From: an uncultured Clostridium sp.
GTDB taxonomy: Bacteria > Bacillota > Clostridia > TANB77 > CAG-508
Length of the DNA stretch: 64,000 nt
Direction: 5' to 3'
Assembly: GCA_930986425.1 (NCBI GenBank)
Contig: CAKNJR010000008.1
Location: 1-64,000, forward strand
Position 1 is the stretch's first letter. Every line of letters begins with the position of its first letter. A program made the translations under genes and the position numbers. Of this stretch, positions 18,413-26,938 are shown piece after piece. The notes under the pieces are model-generated. The model worked only from the letters and a program-made list of their open reading frames with translations, ran no database searches and was not told the DNA's origin.

Positions 18413-19063
18413 ATGAAACTATATTTATCATCATATAAACTTGGAGATAAAACAGAAGAACTAAAAAGATGGATTGCAGAACACAATAATAAAATATGTT
18501 TAATCCCTAATTCAAGAGATGTTTTCCCAGATGGCGAAAGAAAAACAAAAGGAATACAAGAAGATGTCAAAGACTTAGAAAATATTGGGTTTGATGTTAC
18601 TGTAATTTCATTAAAAGATTATTTTAATAGAAAAGAAGAATTAAGTAAGAGATTAGAGGAATTTAATGCCTTTTATGCAATTGGAGGAAATACATTTGCA
18701 TTAAGACAAGCAATGTATTTAAGTGGTTTTGATAAATATTTAAAATCAATAGAAAATAAACCAGATTATTTATATGCAGGATATAGTGCTGGAATATGTG
18801 TACTCGCAAAAGACATGCATGGCTTAGATATTTGCGATGACCCAAGTATTAATCCGTATGGAATAGAGACAATATGGGAGGGATTGGGATATTTTGATTA
18901 CATATTTCTTCCACATTATAAATCTAATCACAAGGAAACAAAGTTAATAGACGATTCAGTAGAATATTGCAATAAAAACCATATAAAATATAAGACTCTC
19001 CGTGATGGAGATGTAATAATTGTAGATACATGTAAAAGTATAGAGCAAGAAGAGGAAAGATAA
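18413..19063 (+). CDS. Peptidase S51 (dipeptidase E-like)
   Basis: The 216-aa protein has the S51 signatures: AIGGNTFALRQ (oxyanion region), the nucleophile elbow GYSAGICVL (Ser at about 124) and a late FLPHYKSNHKE. Dipeptidase E members cleave Asp-X dipeptides; cyanophycinase is a related alternative. It overlaps the ribosome-binding region at the end of the DUF84 gene (GGAGG within its last codons), so the two are co-translated. Cytoplasmic; no signal peptide. Confidence 0.85.
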   Translation: MKLYLSSYKLGDKTEELKRWIAEHNNKICLIPNSRDVFPDGERKTKGIQEDVKDLENIGFDVTVISLKDYFNRKEELSKRLEEFNAFYAIGGNTFALRQAMYLSGFDKYLKSIENKPDYLYAGYSAGICVLAKDMHGLDICDDPSINPYGIETIWEGLGYFDYIFLPHYKSNHKETKLIDDSVEYCNKNHIKYKTLRDGDVIIVDTCKSIEQEEER

Positions 19064-19174
19064 TAATAAATTTAGTTAAAAGAAAATTGTACTACTATAC
19101 AAATTCAATGATAGCATTATAAAAAAATAACGGCTTATAGGGTAGAAATTATTGTAGTATGGGAAGGAATTATA

Positions 19175-20059
19175 ATGGAGCATTTAATTGAATGCATATT
19201 AGAGCAAGAAAATCTTGATTATACACAAATAGTGAAATCAAAAAATGGATTCACTTATATAGTTTACTTTGTAGACTCAATGGTTATAAAAATAGCATTA
19301 GAAGAAGAAGGAAAAAAGAAACTAGAAAAAGAGATTAATATCTATAAAAACATAAAATTAAATAACATTCCCAAATATATAGCTAGTGGTCAACTTGATA
19401 ATTGCTTATATTTGATTATTTCAAAAGTAAATGGCAGAAGATTATATTCTGCTTGGCATAGCTTAAATGACTTTGAAAAAGAAAAATGTATAGAGAAGAT
19501 ATCAAATGTTTTGAAAGAGTTTAATAATCAAAATGCAAATTTTCTAGATAAAGAATATAAAATATATGACTGGGAAGGGTTTATAATAGGTAAATTAAAA
19601 GAAAATAAGCAAGGGTTAGATAAATTAGGTATTGAAACAGAAAAAATATCATATTTTATAGAGAATAATGATATATTTAAAGATAATTCATATGGACTTG
19701 TACATAATGATGCTCACTTTGATAATTTCATATATGATAATGGTAATATTTCTATGATTGATTTTGATAGAGTTATATATGCACCTAAAGATTATGAAAT
19801 AATGATTTTAAAAACAATGTGTGATAATCCTAGAAAGTTTGCGAGTGAAGAAGATGAAGCAAATGTTTTTGTTGAAGATTTTGCTCAAGTTTATGATTGG
19901 TTTAAAAAGTATTATAAGGAATTATTTATGGTTCCTAATGTCGACCAAAGAATAAAAATATATCAATTTAATTATCTTTGCGAACAAGCTTTGAAAATGA
20001 AAAATCATGTAATTGGTAATCATTGGGCAGAAGATTTAGTTAATAATTTTAATTTATAA
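19175..20059 (+). CDS. Aminoglycoside phosphotransferase-family kinase
   Basis: The 294-aa protein has the APH/choline-kinase fold motifs: a Brenner-like loop LVHNDAHFDNF (catalytic Asp at about 184) followed by MIDFDR (the metal-binding aspartate) and a Lys-rich N-lobe. It is a small-molecule kinase. Substrate cannot be assigned; resistance should not be assumed, because many such proteins act on sugars, choline or amino acids. It stands alone with 111 nt of featureless AT-rich DNA before it and GGAAGG as a weak RBS. Confidence 0.78.
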   Translation: MEHLIECILEQENLDYTQIVKSKNGFTYIVYFVDSMVIKIALEEEGKKKLEKEINIYKNIKLNNIPKYIASGQLDNCLYLIISKVNGRRLYSAWHSLNDFEKEKCIEKISNVLKEFNNQNANFLDKEYKIYDWEGFIIGKLKENKQGLDKLGIETEKISYFIENNDIFKDNSYGLVHNDAHFDNFIYDNGNISMIDFDRVIYAPKDYEIMILKTMCDNPRKFASEEDEANVFVEDFAQVYDWFKKYYKELFMVPNVDQRIKIYQFNYLCEQALKMKNHVIGNHWAEDLVNNFNL

Positions 20060-20123
20060 AAAGTAAAAATGTATTTTGAAATTTGTTATATAAAAAGATT
20101 ATACATGAAGAGGAGAACCAACA

Positions 20124-20552
20124 ACGAGTAAATGTAAATTAAAAGTATTTTCAGACATACATTATTTAGATATAAGCGTTGATGAAAAAGAAATACATAA
20201 AAAAAGAAAATTAACACAGTACGCAGAAATACTAACAGATAGGCTAATTCGAAAAATAAATGAAGAAGAGCCAGATGTAAGTATTTGCCTAGGAGATTTA
20301 ATTCAAGATGTTGCAAACCACGAAAGAGATATAGAAAATTTTACGTATATATGGAACAAATTAAAAAATATTAAAGTACCATTTTATTGCGTACTAGGAA
20401 ACCATGAGTTAAAGAGCATGAATTCAAGAAAAGAGATTGAGCAAATTATGGGATATGCGAACGCAACATTCTCAGTAAATGTAAAAGGATATCATTTTGT
20501 TATTTTATCAACCAATATAAGAGAAGATATTGAAAGGAAAATCAAAACATGA
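20124..20552 (+). pseudogene. Truncated metallophosphoesterase with ACG in place of its start codon
   Basis: From ACG 20124 the frame reads T-SKCKLKVFSDIHYLD, SICLGDLIQD and YCVLGNHELK, that is motifs DxH, GD and GNHE of calcineurin-like phosphoesterases. The usual C-terminal histidine motifs (GHxH) are missing because the frame stops at 20550-20552 after 142 codons, about half the expected length. GAGGAG at 20110-20115 lies 8 nt before the ACG, the position expected for ATG. The 3' end overlaps the next ATG by four bases. It is probably a decaying gene; ACG initiation is possible but unproven. Confidence 0.72.
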
Positions 20553-21175
20553 AAATAATATATGGAACAAGTAATAAAAATAAAGTCACAGCAATGGAGA
20601 AAATTTTAAAAGAAAATCATGTAAATTTTGAATTATATACATTAAAAGACATAGGATTTAATAAAGAAATAATAGAAGACGGAAAAACTTTCGAAGAAAA
20701 CTCAAATATAAAAGCAATGGCAATAAAAGAATTTTGCAATGAAAATAATATAAACGACAAGATAATAGTTACAGATGACTCTGGGCTTTGCATAGATAAG
20801 CTAAATGGTGAACCAGGTGTTTATTCAGCAAGATATGCAGGACCTAATGCAACTCAAGTTCAGTCTATTACAAAAGTATTAAATAAAATGAAAGATTATC
20901 CTAATAAAGAAGATAGAGCTTGTACTTTTGTAACAGTATTAACAGCTATTCTTCCAGATGGAAAAAAGATTGTGGCAAGAGGAGAATGTAAAGGAACAGT
21001 TGCAAAATCTATGGGAAAATTAGGAGGACTAACTTACATACCAATTTTTATTCCAGATGGATTTGATAAGCCATTAAGTGATTTAGATAAAGAAACTTTT
21101 GAAGCAACACATAATCACAGAGATTTAGCAGTAAAACAATTGCTAGCGGAGTTTAAGAAAAGGAACATTAAATAA
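20549..21175 (+). CDS. rdgB: XTP/dITP diphosphatase, RdgB/HAM1 family
   Basis: The 208-aa protein begins MKIIYGTSNKNKVTAMEKIL and contains TFEENSNIKAMA, IIVTDDSGLCIDKLNGEPGVYSARYAG and a C-terminal THNHRDLAVKQL, all diagnostic of RdgB. It hydrolyses dITP, XTP and ITP to monophosphates, preventing their incorporation into nucleic acids. It overlaps the preceding phosphoesterase remnant by ATGA. This is the second ITP-cleaning enzyme in 3 kb, next to two NUDIX genes. Confidence 0.92.
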   Translation: MKIIYGTSNKNKVTAMEKILKENHVNFELYTLKDIGFNKEIIEDGKTFEENSNIKAMAIKEFCNENNINDKIIVTDDSGLCIDKLNGEPGVYSARYAGPNATQVQSITKVLNKMKDYPNKEDRACTFVTVLTAILPDGKKIVARGECKGTVAKSMGKLGGLTYIPIFIPDGFDKPLSDLDKETFEATHNHRDLAVKQLLAEFKKRNIK

Positions 21176-21202
21176 TATTATAATTAATAGAAAGGATATG
21201 AC

Positions 21203-21709
21203 ATGGAGAAATTTGAATTAGTAGACAAAGATGGAAAAAATACTGGAAAAATAGTAACTCTAGAAGAGTTAGAAGATGCGAATAGACGTAAATTTCCAGA
21301 AGGGCATTACTTGCCAGTAGCTGGAATAATAGTTTTAAATGAGAACAATGAAGTATTACTTGAAAAACGTAGTATGAAAAAGATAAGTGGTGCCGGCAAA
21401 TGGGGAATTTGTGCAGGAAAAGTTGACTTTGGTGAAAGCGTAAAAGAAGCGGCAGTTAGAGAAGCATCAGAAGAAATTGGTATTAAATTTGATAAAGATA
21501 GCCTAAAGCCATTAGCAACTAGTATAATAAAAGATGGTAGATATTCAATTTATTATGTGAAAACAGATATTCCAATAAATAAATATAAAATCCAAGAAAG
21601 TGAACTAGAAGAGGTAAAATATTTTAAAATAGAGGAAATTGAAAAATTGGAGAATAGCATATTTGATTGGACAGATAATGTGAAAGAATTGCTAAAAAAT
21701 GAAGCATAG
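21203..21709 (+). CDS. NUDIX hydrolase
   Basis: The 168-aa protein carries a complete NUDIX box, GKVDFGESVKEAAVREASEE followed by IGI (about residues 73-95), and an IDI/YfcD-like N terminus (ELVDKDGKNTGKI, FPEGHYLPVAGIIV). It hydrolyses a nucleoside diphosphate linked to another moiety; the exact substrate is unknown. RBS AAAGGAT is weak. It lies 27 nt after rdgB. Confidence 0.85.
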   Translation: MEKFELVDKDGKNTGKIVTLEELEDANRRKFPEGHYLPVAGIIVLNENNEVLLEKRSMKKISGAGKWGICAGKVDFGESVKEAAVREASEEIGIKFDKDSLKPLATSIIKDGRYSIYYVKTDIPINKYKIQESELEEVKYFKIEEIEKLENSIFDWTDNVKELLKNEA

Positions 21710-21750
21710 ATAATTAACTGACAAAATAGATTAAGTTATGGAGACAAATT

Positions 21751-22530
21751 ATGATTTATTATATAGAAAATAAAGCTTTAAGAGCGGAATTAAAAGAAGA
21801 AACACTTGAACTACCACAAGATTTAAGAGAAAAAATAAATGCAAATTTTGAAAATATGAAAAGTACTGGTGCTAACATATGGAATGGAGAAGTAATGTGT
21901 GTCTCAAATGTTAGTATTACAGATAGACAAGTAGATATAACATGCAAGAAAACAGACTATGCTCATTATTTATATGGGGAAAGAATTGGCTGTCCTAAAG
22001 AATATGAGTGCAAAAACTTAAGTGCAGGTTGTCTATTAGAAACTAGTGACGGATATTATGTTGTTGGAGAATTAGATGATACAACTTCTTATCCAGGAAT
22101 GCTCCAAGTAACAGGTGGAGGCGTTGACAAAAAGGATATTACTGATGGACACATTAACATATTACAAACAATAAAAAGAGAAACAAAAGAAGAAATGAAC
22201 ATTGATTTAGATGATAGTAGTTTAGTTAAAGAAAGTGGAATTTGTTATATATATCTTTCAAATGAAGATGAGCAACCAGGAGTAGAACTATTTGTAAAGG
22301 CCAAGATAAATCTTACGGCAAGCCAAATGCAGGAGTATTTTGAAAGTTATTACAAATACCTTCAAGAAAATGGTTTAGAATTAGAATTTAAAACATTACA
22401 TTATTTTAGTAAAGACCACCCAGTAGAAGATTTAGACAAGTTAAATAATCCTAGAAGATATTATTTAAAACCATTAATGCAATTCGATGCTCAAAGAGAT
22501 AAAAAAGACCACGAAGATATGGAGTTATAA
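21751..22530 (+). CDS. NUDIX-like hydrolase (259 aa)
   Basis: The N-terminal half (residues 1-100) is a domain of the kind seen ahead of NUDIX folds in eukaryote-like and Firmicutes proteins. The NUDIX-like box is spread over GGGVDKKDITDGHINILQTI and KRETKEEMNID, with a two- to three-residue insertion relative to the consensus; the catalytic RExxEE survives as RETKEE. It is the last plus-strand gene of the accessory array and is followed by a convergent glycosylase gene. Confidence 0.7.
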   Translation: MIYYIENKALRAELKEETLELPQDLREKINANFENMKSTGANIWNGEVMCVSNVSITDRQVDITCKKTDYAHYLYGERIGCPKEYECKNLSAGCLLETSDGYYVVGELDDTTSYPGMLQVTGGGVDKKDITDGHINILQTIKRETKEEMNIDLDDSSLVKESGICYIYLSNEDEQPGVELFVKAKINLTASQMQEYFESYYKYLQENGLELEFKTLHYFSKDHPVEDLDKLNNPRRYYLKPLMQFDAQRDKKDHEDMEL

Positions 22531-22539
22531 CTGAAAAGA

Positions 22540-22568
22540 GACTTTGAAAACTAAAAGTTTTTAAAGTC
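22540..22568. terminator. Bidirectional terminator
   Basis: GACTTTGAAAACT (22540-22552) pairs with AGTTTTTAAAGTC (22556-22568), with A residues on the left and T residues on the right. It can end transcription from both the NUDIX gene and the convergent glycosylase gene, whose last codons it overlaps. Confidence 0.75.
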
Positions 22569-23072
22569 TTTTTCAATAATAATCTTTTTCCAAATTAAAA
22601 CCTTTTCCTCAAAATTTAAACTTACATTCAAAGAACTTGATGATGGCACATAATGATAATCAAAATCAAAGTTATTTAACTTTAAGTATTTTTCAAAACC
22701 TTTTTGTGAAGCTCTGCCATTTGTAACAATTTTAACTATACTTGGATAAAGTTTTAAAAGATTTTTTATATCATTAAATTCAGCATTTTTAATATTACTA
22801 TCTAAAGAGCCTTTTCTATTTGCACGAGAATAAACGTCCCATAAAGCAATATGGTGCTCATGTAGATAAGCAATTTTTTCATCATAATTATTAAAATTAA
22901 TCTTCTCACCATTAAAACACATAGAGATAATATTCCAAAATTGATTCGTTTTATTTCCATAGTATTCATATTTTTCGATAGATTTGTCACTAGGCAAACT
23001 ACCTAGAATTAATATTTTAGAATTATTATCAATAATTGGCTCAAATGAATTCTTCATAAAATTTTCTGACAT
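22551..23072 (-). CDS. DNA-deoxyinosine glycosylase (uracil-DNA glycosylase superfamily)
   Basis: The 173-aa product contains ILILGSLPSDKSIEKYEYYG, then NKTNQFWNI, the motif of the hypoxanthine/uracil-DNA glycosylase (Mug-like) family. It ends with YHYVPSSSSLNVS, matching the conserved PSTSP-like loop. It would excise deaminated purines from DNA. The start is the ATG at 23072 (complement), with AGAGGT 7 nt upstream; the longer frame to 23129 has no site. Its function complements the ITP-removing enzymes just upstream. Confidence 0.82.
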   Translation of the reverse strand: MSENFMKNSFEPIIDNNSKILILGSLPSDKSIEKYEYYGNKTNQFWNIISMCFNGEKINFNNYDEKIAYLHEHHIALWDVYSRANRKGSLDSNIKNAEFNDIKNLLKLYPSIVKIVTNGRASQKGFEKYLKLNNFDFDYHYVPSSSSLNVSLNFEEKVLIWKKIIIEKDFKNF

Positions 23073-23140
23073 AAAATTTACCTCTAAAAAATAATAACAC
23101 AAAAATGTATAAAAAGTAAATAATTTCAAAAAATAGAGAT

Positions 23141-25381
23141 ATGAAAAAGATTATCTCTATTTTTTTAATTGTAATTTTACTATCGGCATTTTTGATTGTA
23201 AACATTTTGCAGTCAAGTTTTGCCGAGTCAAATAGATATGTTTATGATAGAAGCAATTTAGATACAAGTAAATATCCAGGTTTTAAAGAAAAGCTAGATA
23301 CATTAAAAGCAAATCATCCAAATTGGAAATTTATCATAATGGAAACTGGGCTAGATTTTGAGCAAGTAATAAAAGCTCAGTACACAGGACATTTAGGTAC
23401 TCCCAAAAATTTAATTCAAGGAAAAAGCGGAGAATGGATTTGCTCAATATGTGGAGATAGAGTGTACGATACAGGAAATTGGAAATGCGCATCAGAACAA
23501 GCTATAAGATATTATATGGACACAAGAAACTGGCTTGTGGATAGCCCTTATTTATTTCAATTTTTAGCAACAGACTATTTACAAACAACAGATGATAGGT
23601 TGTATCAATCTTTAAATGGTACATTTTTATATTCAAGAGAAAATGCATCAATAATAAATAGAGTATGTAGAGAGAAAAATGCCAATCCATATTACATTAT
23701 AGCAAGGCTTCTTCAAGAACAAGGAAACGCTGGTGGAGCCACATCAAAAATGGTGGACACAGATGGAACTGTATATTATAACTTATTTAATATTGGAGCA
23801 AGTGGAAACAGTCAGCAAGAAGTGTACAATAATGCATTAGCTAGAGCCAAAAGGGAAGGCTGGACAAGTATTGAAAAATGTTTATCTGACGGAATTACAT
23901 TTCTATTTTCAGCATATATAAATAACAAACAAAACTCAATTTATTTAAATAAATTTGATGTTGAATCTTATGGAGGTTTATATATAAGACAGTATATGCA
24001 AAACATAGAAGCTCCAAAGTCAGAAGGAACATCAATGTATAATAAAATGAAAAGTGCAGGATTGTTAGAGGAAAATTTAACTTTTATAATACCAGTTTAT
24101 GAAAATATGTCATCTCTTTCGTCAAGCTCACCAGATAGTAGTATAGAGGCTTATCCTAAGAATATAAGAATAAAAGTCGGACATTCAAATGTAATGATAA
24201 GAAGCGGAAGAAGTACAACGAGCACACCTGTTGGAAAAATAACAGATAGTTCAGTTGTGGTATTATCTGTTGAAAGATATTCAGATGGATGGCATAAAGT
24301 TGTTTTAGAAGATGGAACAAATGGATATGTAAAGTTTAATACAAGCTATTTAGAAGAAATTGATGATATTACCAATTGTTATGAAGAAGTAACTGTAACA
24401 AATAGTGATGTAATATTAAGAGTTGGACCGGGATACAATCAGCTTGAAATAACTCATTTAAACAAAGGACAAGTAATTCATAGAATAGATAATACGGGAA
24501 GATATTATATAGACGGCAAAATATGGGATAGAGTTATACTTTCAGATTCAAGACAGGGATTTGTAGCAAGAGATAATATTCATAAGATAGATTATAACGA
24601 AAGTTTTTATGTAAATGCAGAAGGTGGACTATATTTAAGAGAAACTCCAGCCGGAAATATAATAAGAAAACTAGAAAATGGAAGCATTGTTACAAGGCTA
24701 GAAGCGGGAAGTAAAGTTGGAAATTACACTTGGGATAAAGTTATAACAGAGGATGGTGTTATAGGATATGTAGCAAGAGAATATTTAATAAAAGTAGATG
24801 GAGGAGAAGTACCAGATGAAACACCTGACGATTCAGGTGACAATGAAGTCGATAACGAAATAATTGAAGATAATAATGTGGATAATACTTTAAATAATGA
24901 GGTAACAGATGAAATAGAAAATTCTGTAATAGATAATGAGATTGTTGGAGATAATACAGTTGAAGATGATAATGAAACAGAAGAGCCAGATATTGGAGAC
25001 AATGAACCAGAGGATGGTGAAGATGATTTAGAAACAGAAAGAATCATAATAGTAGAATCTAGTGCAACAGCAAATTCATTATCAAATGCAACAATAACGA
25101 GAGGAGATAAAGTGATTTCTGGTGAGCAAGTTATTGCAACAGGAGATATAGCAAATATGGGTGGTACAAAATATACAATTGTAAAAAAAGGAGATAGCAC
25201 AGGAGATGGCTATGTTAAAGCAAATGATTATCTAATAATAAAAGACTATATTATGGAAACAGGAACAGCAAAATTAGAAGGAGCATTTAAAATGGCAGCA
25301 GATGTTACAGGAGATAGCCAAGTCAAAGCAAATGATTATTTAAAAATAAAAGACCATATTATGTATGGAATAGAACTTTAA
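23141..25381 (+). CDS. Secreted glucosaminidase with SH3b repeats and C-terminal dockerin (paralogue 1)
   Basis: The 746-aa protein has a signal peptide (residues 1-29). It then has a conserved N-terminal region (DTSKYPGFKEKLDTLKANHP) and a beta-N-acetylglucosaminidase domain with NPYYIIARLLQEQGNAGG (likely catalytic Glu). Three SH3b-like repeats (about 350-550) follow, then an acidic Asn/Asp/Glu linker, and a type I dockerin with two EF-hand-like repeats, GDSTGDGYVKANDYLIIKDY and DVTGDSQVKANDYLKIKDH. It would cleave peptidoglycan and dock to a surface receptor. It is followed 17 nt later by a membrane-anchored partner, and both genes have paralogues at 29-33 kb. Confidence 0.88.
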   Translation: MKKIISIFLIVILLSAFLIVNILQSSFAESNRYVYDRSNLDTSKYPGFKEKLDTLKANHPNWKFIIMETGLDFEQVIKAQYTGHLGTPKNLIQGKSGEWICSICGDRVYDTGNWKCASEQAIRYYMDTRNWLVDSPYLFQFLATDYLQTTDDRLYQSLNGTFLYSRENASIINRVCREKNANPYYIIARLLQEQGNAGGATSKMVDTDGTVYYNLFNIGASGNSQQEVYNNALARAKREGWTSIEKCLSDGITFLFSAYINNKQNSIYLNKFDVESYGGLYIRQYMQNIEAPKSEGTSMYNKMKSAGLLEENLTFIIPVYENMSSLSSSSPDSSIEAYPKNIRIKVGHSNVMIRSGRSTTSTPVGKITDSSVVVLSVERYSDGWHKVVLEDGTNGYVKFNTSYLEEIDDITNCYEEVTVTNSDVILRVGPGYNQLEITHLNKGQVIHRIDNTGRYYIDGKIWDRVILSDSRQGFVARDNIHKIDYNESFYVNAEGGLYLRETPAGNIIRKLENGSIVTRLEAGSKVGNYTWDKVITEDGVIGYVAREYLIKVDGGEVPDETPDDSGDNEVDNEIIEDNNVDNTLNNEVTDEIENSVIDNEIVGDNTVEDDNETEEPDIGDNEPEDGEDDLETERIIIVESSATANSLSNATITRGDKVISGEQVIATGDIANMGGTKYTIVKKGDSTGDGYVKANDYLIIKDYIMETGTAKLEGAFKMAADVTGDSQVKANDYLKIKDHIMYGIEL

Positions 25382-25398
25382 TTTTGGAGGTATTAATA

Positions 25399-26772
25399 GT
25401 GAAAAAAGCAAGTAAAAGATTAATTGTAGCAATACTGATATATTTTATATTATTTTCAAATTTTAATGTGAAAGCTGCAAGCTATAGTTTTAATTTTACA
25501 GGACCAAGTGAAGCTACAAGTGGGCAAACAGTGACATTAACAATTACAGCAAATGGCTTAACAGGAAAAGTTAATTTGAGCAGTACAAATGCTAGTTTGA
25601 GTACTAATTCAGTTTGGGTAGAGAAAAATTCTGTAAATGTAACAGCTACAATTACAGGGTTTCCAGCAAAAATAACAGCTACGCCTAGTGAGTTAACAGA
25701 TAATGAATATAATATTGTAAGTATAAGCTCAAAAACTATAACAATAAATCAAAAGCAAACTTCATCAGGTGGAAGTGGTTCAGGTAATACTGGAAGCGGT
25801 TCTACAGGTGGAACTAACCAAGGAGGGAGCTCAGGTGGTTCAAGCGGAAGCAATACAGGTAGTTCAGGAGGTACATCAAGTGGTGGCTCATCCAATTCAG
25901 GTGGAAGTACTTCAGGAAGTGGAACATCAGGAGGAAGCTCATCAAATAGACCAAGTTCGGGAGGTAATTCAGGCTCTACAAGTAGACCACAAACCGGAAC
26001 AAGTAGCACACAATCACCAGATGGAACATATGTGCCAAACGATAGTAACATAGATGATGGAAGTGTTAAATCAAGCAATAACTATCTGTCTTCTATAACA
26101 TTAAATGCAGGAAATTTATCACCAGAATTTTATAGAGAAACATTTGAATATACAGTAGAGAATCTACCAGAAGATATAACAGAGCTTGAAATAAATGCAA
26201 CAGCAGAAGATGAGAGAGCACATATAAGCGGACTGGGAGTTGTATCATTAAATCCAGGAGAAAATAGAATACAAATTGAAGTAACAGCAGAAAATGAAAA
26301 CGTAAGAGAATATGTGTTAATAGTTAATAGAAAACAAGATTTAGTAGAATCAGATTTAAGATTAACAACATTAGAAATAAGCCAAATAAATAAAAACGGG
26401 GAATTTAGCACTTTAGAAATCCCCTTTGATAAAGAAATATTTGAATATAATGTAGAAGTAGATAATGACATCGTAGACCTAGATGTAAATCCAACAGTAG
26501 AAAAAGAAGGAATACTAGTTGAAACAACTGGAGAGAAAAATCTAAAAGATGGAGAAAATATTGTATCAATAACTTTAACTGCACAAAATGATGAAAATAT
26601 CCAAACTAACTATGTGGTAAAGGTAAATAGAAAATCAGGAATGGAAGTGTCAGCAAATGTAGGACAAGAAGATGAAACTTGGAAAATAGTAGTCATTGGA
26701 ATTTCTCTCTTAATTTTAGTGATTGAAATAATAGCATATATTTGGATGAGAAAACATAATAGAACATTATAA
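25399..26772 (+). CDS. Membrane-anchored Ig-like / cadherin-like surface protein (paralogue 1)
   Basis: GTG 25399 follows GGAGGT. The 457-aa protein has a signal peptide ending near VKAAS and an Ig-like beta domain (about 30-115, YSFNFTGPSEATSGQTVTLT). A Gly/Ser-rich linker of about 90 residues comes next, then two cadherin-like beta-sandwich repeats with YLSSITLNAGNLSPEFYRET and LRLTTLEIS, and a C-terminal membrane helix (WKIVVIGISLLILVIEIIAYIW). Pairing with an upstream dockerin protein suggests that its outermost domain is the receptor, but it is not an obvious classical cohesin. Minus-strand ORFs over the linker are artefacts of its repeats. Confidence 0.82.
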   Translation: MKKASKRLIVAILIYFILFSNFNVKAASYSFNFTGPSEATSGQTVTLTITANGLTGKVNLSSTNASLSTNSVWVEKNSVNVTATITGFPAKITATPSELTDNEYNIVSISSKTITINQKQTSSGGSGSGNTGSGSTGGTNQGGSSGGSSGSNTGSSGGTSSGGSSNSGGSTSGSGTSGGSSSNRPSSGGNSGSTSRPQTGTSSTQSPDGTYVPNDSNIDDGSVKSSNNYLSSITLNAGNLSPEFYRETFEYTVENLPEDITELEINATAEDERAHISGLGVVSLNPGENRIQIEVTAENENVREYVLIVNRKQDLVESDLRLTTLEISQINKNGEFSTLEIPFDKEIFEYNVEVDNDIVDLDVNPTVEKEGILVETTGEKNLKDGENIVSITLTAQNDENIQTNYVVKVNRKSGMEVSANVGQEDETWKIVVIGISLLILVIEIIAYIWMRKHNRTL

Positions 26773-26778
26773 ATTTTA

Positions 26779-26830
26779 CTTTTGGGACGGTCATTAAATA
26801 AAAATTTTCAAAAAAAGGTTTGTCCACAAC
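26779..26830. repeat. Degenerate GGGACGG inverted-repeat element
   Basis: TTTTGGGACGGTC ... TTTTCAAAAAAAGGTTTGTCCACAA resembles the arms of the perfect element at 37413-37508, with several mismatches. Confidence 0.55.
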
Positions 26831-26856
26831 TAAAAAGAGTATTAACTAAAAAATCA

Positions 26857-26885
26857 TTGACATTTTGATTTATTAGATATAAAGT
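26857..26885 (+). promoter_or_regulatory. Possible promoter of the amylase gene
   Basis: TTGACA (26857-26862) is followed by GATATAAAG with a 15- to 17-nt spacing depending on which hexamer is taken as the -10 box. Confidence 0.45.
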
Positions 26886-26938
26886 ATAAGCATAAAACCG
26901 TTTTTCAATTCTAAACCTTGCCTAAGGAGGAGGCACAT

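Noticed and set aside
19175..20059. Aminoglycoside resistance gene
   Set aside because: Only the general kinase fold motifs are visible; there is no basis for assigning resistance.
24724..25200. Long minus-strand Ser-rich ORF over the dockerin protein
   Set aside because: It is the antisense of the acidic linker and SH3b region, with no start signal and no recognisable product.
25749..26078. Minus-strand Pro/Leu-rich ORF and overlapping plus-strand ORF in the anchor gene
   Set aside because: They are shadows of the Gly/Ser-rich linker codons of the surface protein and have no ribosome-binding sites.
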